From positions 1 through 15,701 of the forward strand of contig UQSX01000068.1 in assembly GCA_900543715.1 (NCBI GenBank): DNA of 15,701 bases, written 5' to 3'. Under the pieces are notes generated by a model. It ran no database searches. It was not told where the DNA came from and saw only the letters and a program-made list of their open reading frames with translations. Made by a program: the position numbers and the translations under genes. This document shows positions 14,546 to 15,701 of the stretch, piece by piece. The first letter of the stretch is position 1, and each line of letters starts with the position of its first letter. The DNA is from an uncultured Blautia sp. (GTDB lineage Bacteria > Bacillota > Clostridia > Lachnospirales > Lachnospiraceae).

Positions 14546-14585
14546 ATTATAGTGGACAAATTTGGGAAGGTCTTACAAATATTTG
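14546..14585 (-). promoter_or_regulatory. Candidate promoter and operator for the alpha-glucosidase gene
   Basis: On the - strand a TATAAT box (14551-14546) sits about 75 bases before the glucosidase start. No good -35 box stands at the usual distance; TTGTAA is present with a 21-base gap. In place of a -35 region there are two palindromes, CAAATTTG (14557-14564) and CAAATATTTG (14576-14585), with centres 20 bases apart. A weak -35 with paired sites is typical of AraC-type activated promoters. Confidence 0.4.
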
Positions 14586-14601
14586 ATTAAAAACTACGTT
14601 A

Positions 14602-15519
14602 TTATGACTTTTCAGAGGAAAAGTGTTTTCGGTACTGAAGAGGAGTAAAGCCTGTATGCTTTTTAAATTCCCGGAGAAAATTTCCCAGATTGTTGAAGCC
14701 GCAGTCCAGACATATGTCCATAATGGGGGCGTTTGTGGTCTGGAGGAGAATGATCGCCTGTTTGATTCGATATTCGTTTATGTAAGTTACCGGGGATTTC
14801 CCCAGAACTTTTTTAAAAAAACGGCAGAAATATTGTTCGTTCATATTTGCATTTTCCGCCAGATCCCGGATATAGATTTTTTCCTGGTAATGATTCCGGA
14901 CAAAATCCAGTGAGGATTTTATGATCTGAACACGATAGTCGTCAGATTTTTCCGGCGGGGTCAAAAGGGAAAAGGAAGAAAGAATACCCAGGATTTTCAA
15001 AAGCCCGGCCCGGATAAAAAGCTGTGAAGAAAGATCCTCGGTTACAGTTCCGTATTCACTGGGGACAATAAAGCCTGTCTGATGGAAAACATTCAATATA
15101 TCTAAATATTCCTTTTTGATACTATGAAAGGCGGGATGAGAATAATCCAGGATACGGGGAAGCTGGATTTCACCCTTTGTCAGCGGCTGCATGAGCTGAG
15201 TCTGGGCCAGATCATAATGCTCAAAATTCAGGATGCAGGGGTGAAAAACAATGGCGGACTCTGTGGCAAGAGAAAAACATTCCGCAGAGTGGATTTCTCC
15301 GGGATTAACAAAGAAAAAACATTCCCGGTCCACGGGGAAGCTTTCCATATTTATGGTGACACGGAAGCTGCCTTTCATAAAATATAGGATTTCAATCTCC
15401 TCATGCCAGTGATGCTTTATGCCTTCCCAGGGGGTATCCTCGAAAACCTCGTACAGTCCGCAGGGAAATACAGAGGTGCCATGGTCTTTCTGCTCTTTTA
15501 GTTTTGAGGTCTGCTTCAT
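14602..15519 (-). CDS. AraC-family transcriptional regulator with N-terminal cupin domain
   Basis: Sugar-responsive regulator of 305 aa. Residues about 20-100 form the AraC-type cupin sensor domain (HHWHEEIEILYFMKGSF at 36-52, FFFVNPGEIHSAE near 68). Residues about 198-300 form the double helix-turn-helix DNA-binding domain: IYIRDLAENANMNEQYFCRF for the first, IMDICLDCGFNNLGNFLREF for the second, ending GFTPLQYRKHF. AGGAGT at 15525-15530 supports the start at 15519. It is encoded directly upstream of the GH13 glucosidase in the same direction, so regulation of that gene by alpha-glucoside availability is the natural guess. The inducer is not visible. Confidence 0.93.
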   Translation of the reverse strand: MKQTSKLKEQKDHGTSVFPCGLYEVFEDTPWEGIKHHWHEEIEILYFMKGSFRVTINMESFPVDRECFFFVNPGEIHSAECFSLATESAIVFHPCILNFEHYDLAQTQLMQPLTKGEIQLPRILDYSHPAFHSIKKEYLDILNVFHQTGFIVPSEYGTVTEDLSSQLFIRAGLLKILGILSSFSLLTPPEKSDDYRVQIIKSSLDFVRNHYQEKIYIRDLAENANMNEQYFCRFFKKVLGKSPVTYINEYRIKQAIILLQTTNAPIMDICLDCGFNNLGNFLREFKKHTGFTPLQYRKHFSSEKS

Positions 15520-15551
15520 AATGTACTCCTTTACAATACTTCATAGGATAA

Positions 15552-15580
15552 AGAATAGCACAGATAAATAGGAGGAACAA
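15552..15580 (-). promoter_or_regulatory. Possible promoter of the AraC-family gene
   Basis: On the - strand TTGTTC (15580-15575) and TATTCT (15557-15552) are separated by 17 bases, each matching four of six consensus positions. It would give a leader of about 25 bases before the start codon. It is a weak candidate. Confidence 0.33.
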
Positions 15581-15599
15581 GGAAAAATTGTCAGACGGC

Positions 15600-15628
15600 T
15601 TGACAAAGCATTGCCTGAGTACTATACT
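15600..15628 (+). promoter_or_regulatory. Near-consensus housekeeping promoter of the tRNA-fMet gene
   Basis: TTGACA (15600-15605), a 17-base spacer, then TATACT (15623-15628). Only one base departs from the sigma-70/A consensus. The tRNA begins 25 bases after the -10 box. The spacing to the tRNA and the strength fit a stable-RNA promoter. Confidence 0.85.
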
Positions 15629-15653
15629 ATATTTTATAGAAATAAAATATTGA

Positions 15654-15701
15654 CGCGGGGTGGAGCAGTCTGGAAGCTCGTCGGGCTCATAACCCGAAGG
15701 T
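15654..15701 (+). tRNA. Initiator tRNA-fMet (CAT anticodon), cut by the window end
   Basis: The first 48 bases of a tRNA: acceptor strand CGCGGGG at 15654-15660, a complete D arm (GAGC...GCTC), then an anticodon arm with the loop CTCATAA and a stem ending GGG/CCC. The three consecutive G-C pairs in the anticodon stem and the first base C are hallmarks of bacterial initiator tRNA. The variable loop begins at the end of the window; the T arm and 3' acceptor strand are outside. Confidence 0.93.

Overview
The window reads as chromosomal DNA of a Gram-positive, gut-type member of the Clostridia, most likely Lachnospiraceae (Blautia-like). The signs are moderate-to-low GC, strong AGGAGG-type ribosome binding sites, a lipoprotein-anchored solute-binding protein, a CUT1 sugar importer with no dedicated ATPase, a DUF5348-like small protein, and a genome style of tightly packed sugar-utilisation operons. 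The family-level assignment is an impression from protein style, not a computed result.

Region 1 (5-11676, + strand) is one long, tightly spaced gene cluster. In order it encodes a sugar-binding lipoprotein, two CUT1 permeases, a DUF5060/DUF4038/DUF5605-type glycosidase, a LacI-family regulator, a short L-fucose-isomerase-family protein, the N- and C-terminal halves of a split transketolase, a glycerol-kinase-like FGGY kinase, and a GH140-type (apiosidase-like) glycosidase. A strong hairpin terminator (11744-11778) closes it. The promoter and start of the operon lie before the window. Read together, the genes suggest a complete scavenging route for the branched pentose D-apiose: import of an apiosylated glycoside, cytoplasmic removal of apiose, isomerisation to D-apulose, phosphorylation to apulose 4-phosphate, and transketolase cleavage to DHAP plus xylulose 5-phosphate. 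The kinase/split-transketolase branch is a published D-apiose pathway. Here the canonical TIM-barrel apiose isomerase is absent and a fucose-isomerase-family protein sits in its place, which is the most interesting feature of the window. Substrate identity is inferred from families and context and is not proven by the sequence.

Region 2 (11677-12799) is an intergenic zone with several hairpins, including a perfect 18-bp inverted repeat. It is followed on the - strand by a small DUF5348-like protein and a low-complexity Ser/Asp/Glu-rich lipoprotein with a 72-bp internal repeat. A pair of direct repeats lies upstream of the lipoprotein.

Region 3 (12800-15519, - strand) holds a GH13 oligo-1,6-glucosidase/alpha-glucosidase and, upstream of it in the same orientation, an AraC-family regulator. 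The gap between them carries a TATAAT box and two CAAAT-type palindromes about two helical turns apart, a plausible operator for that regulator. The window ends inside an initiator tRNA-fMet gene (+ strand), preceded by a near-consensus sigma-70/A promoter.
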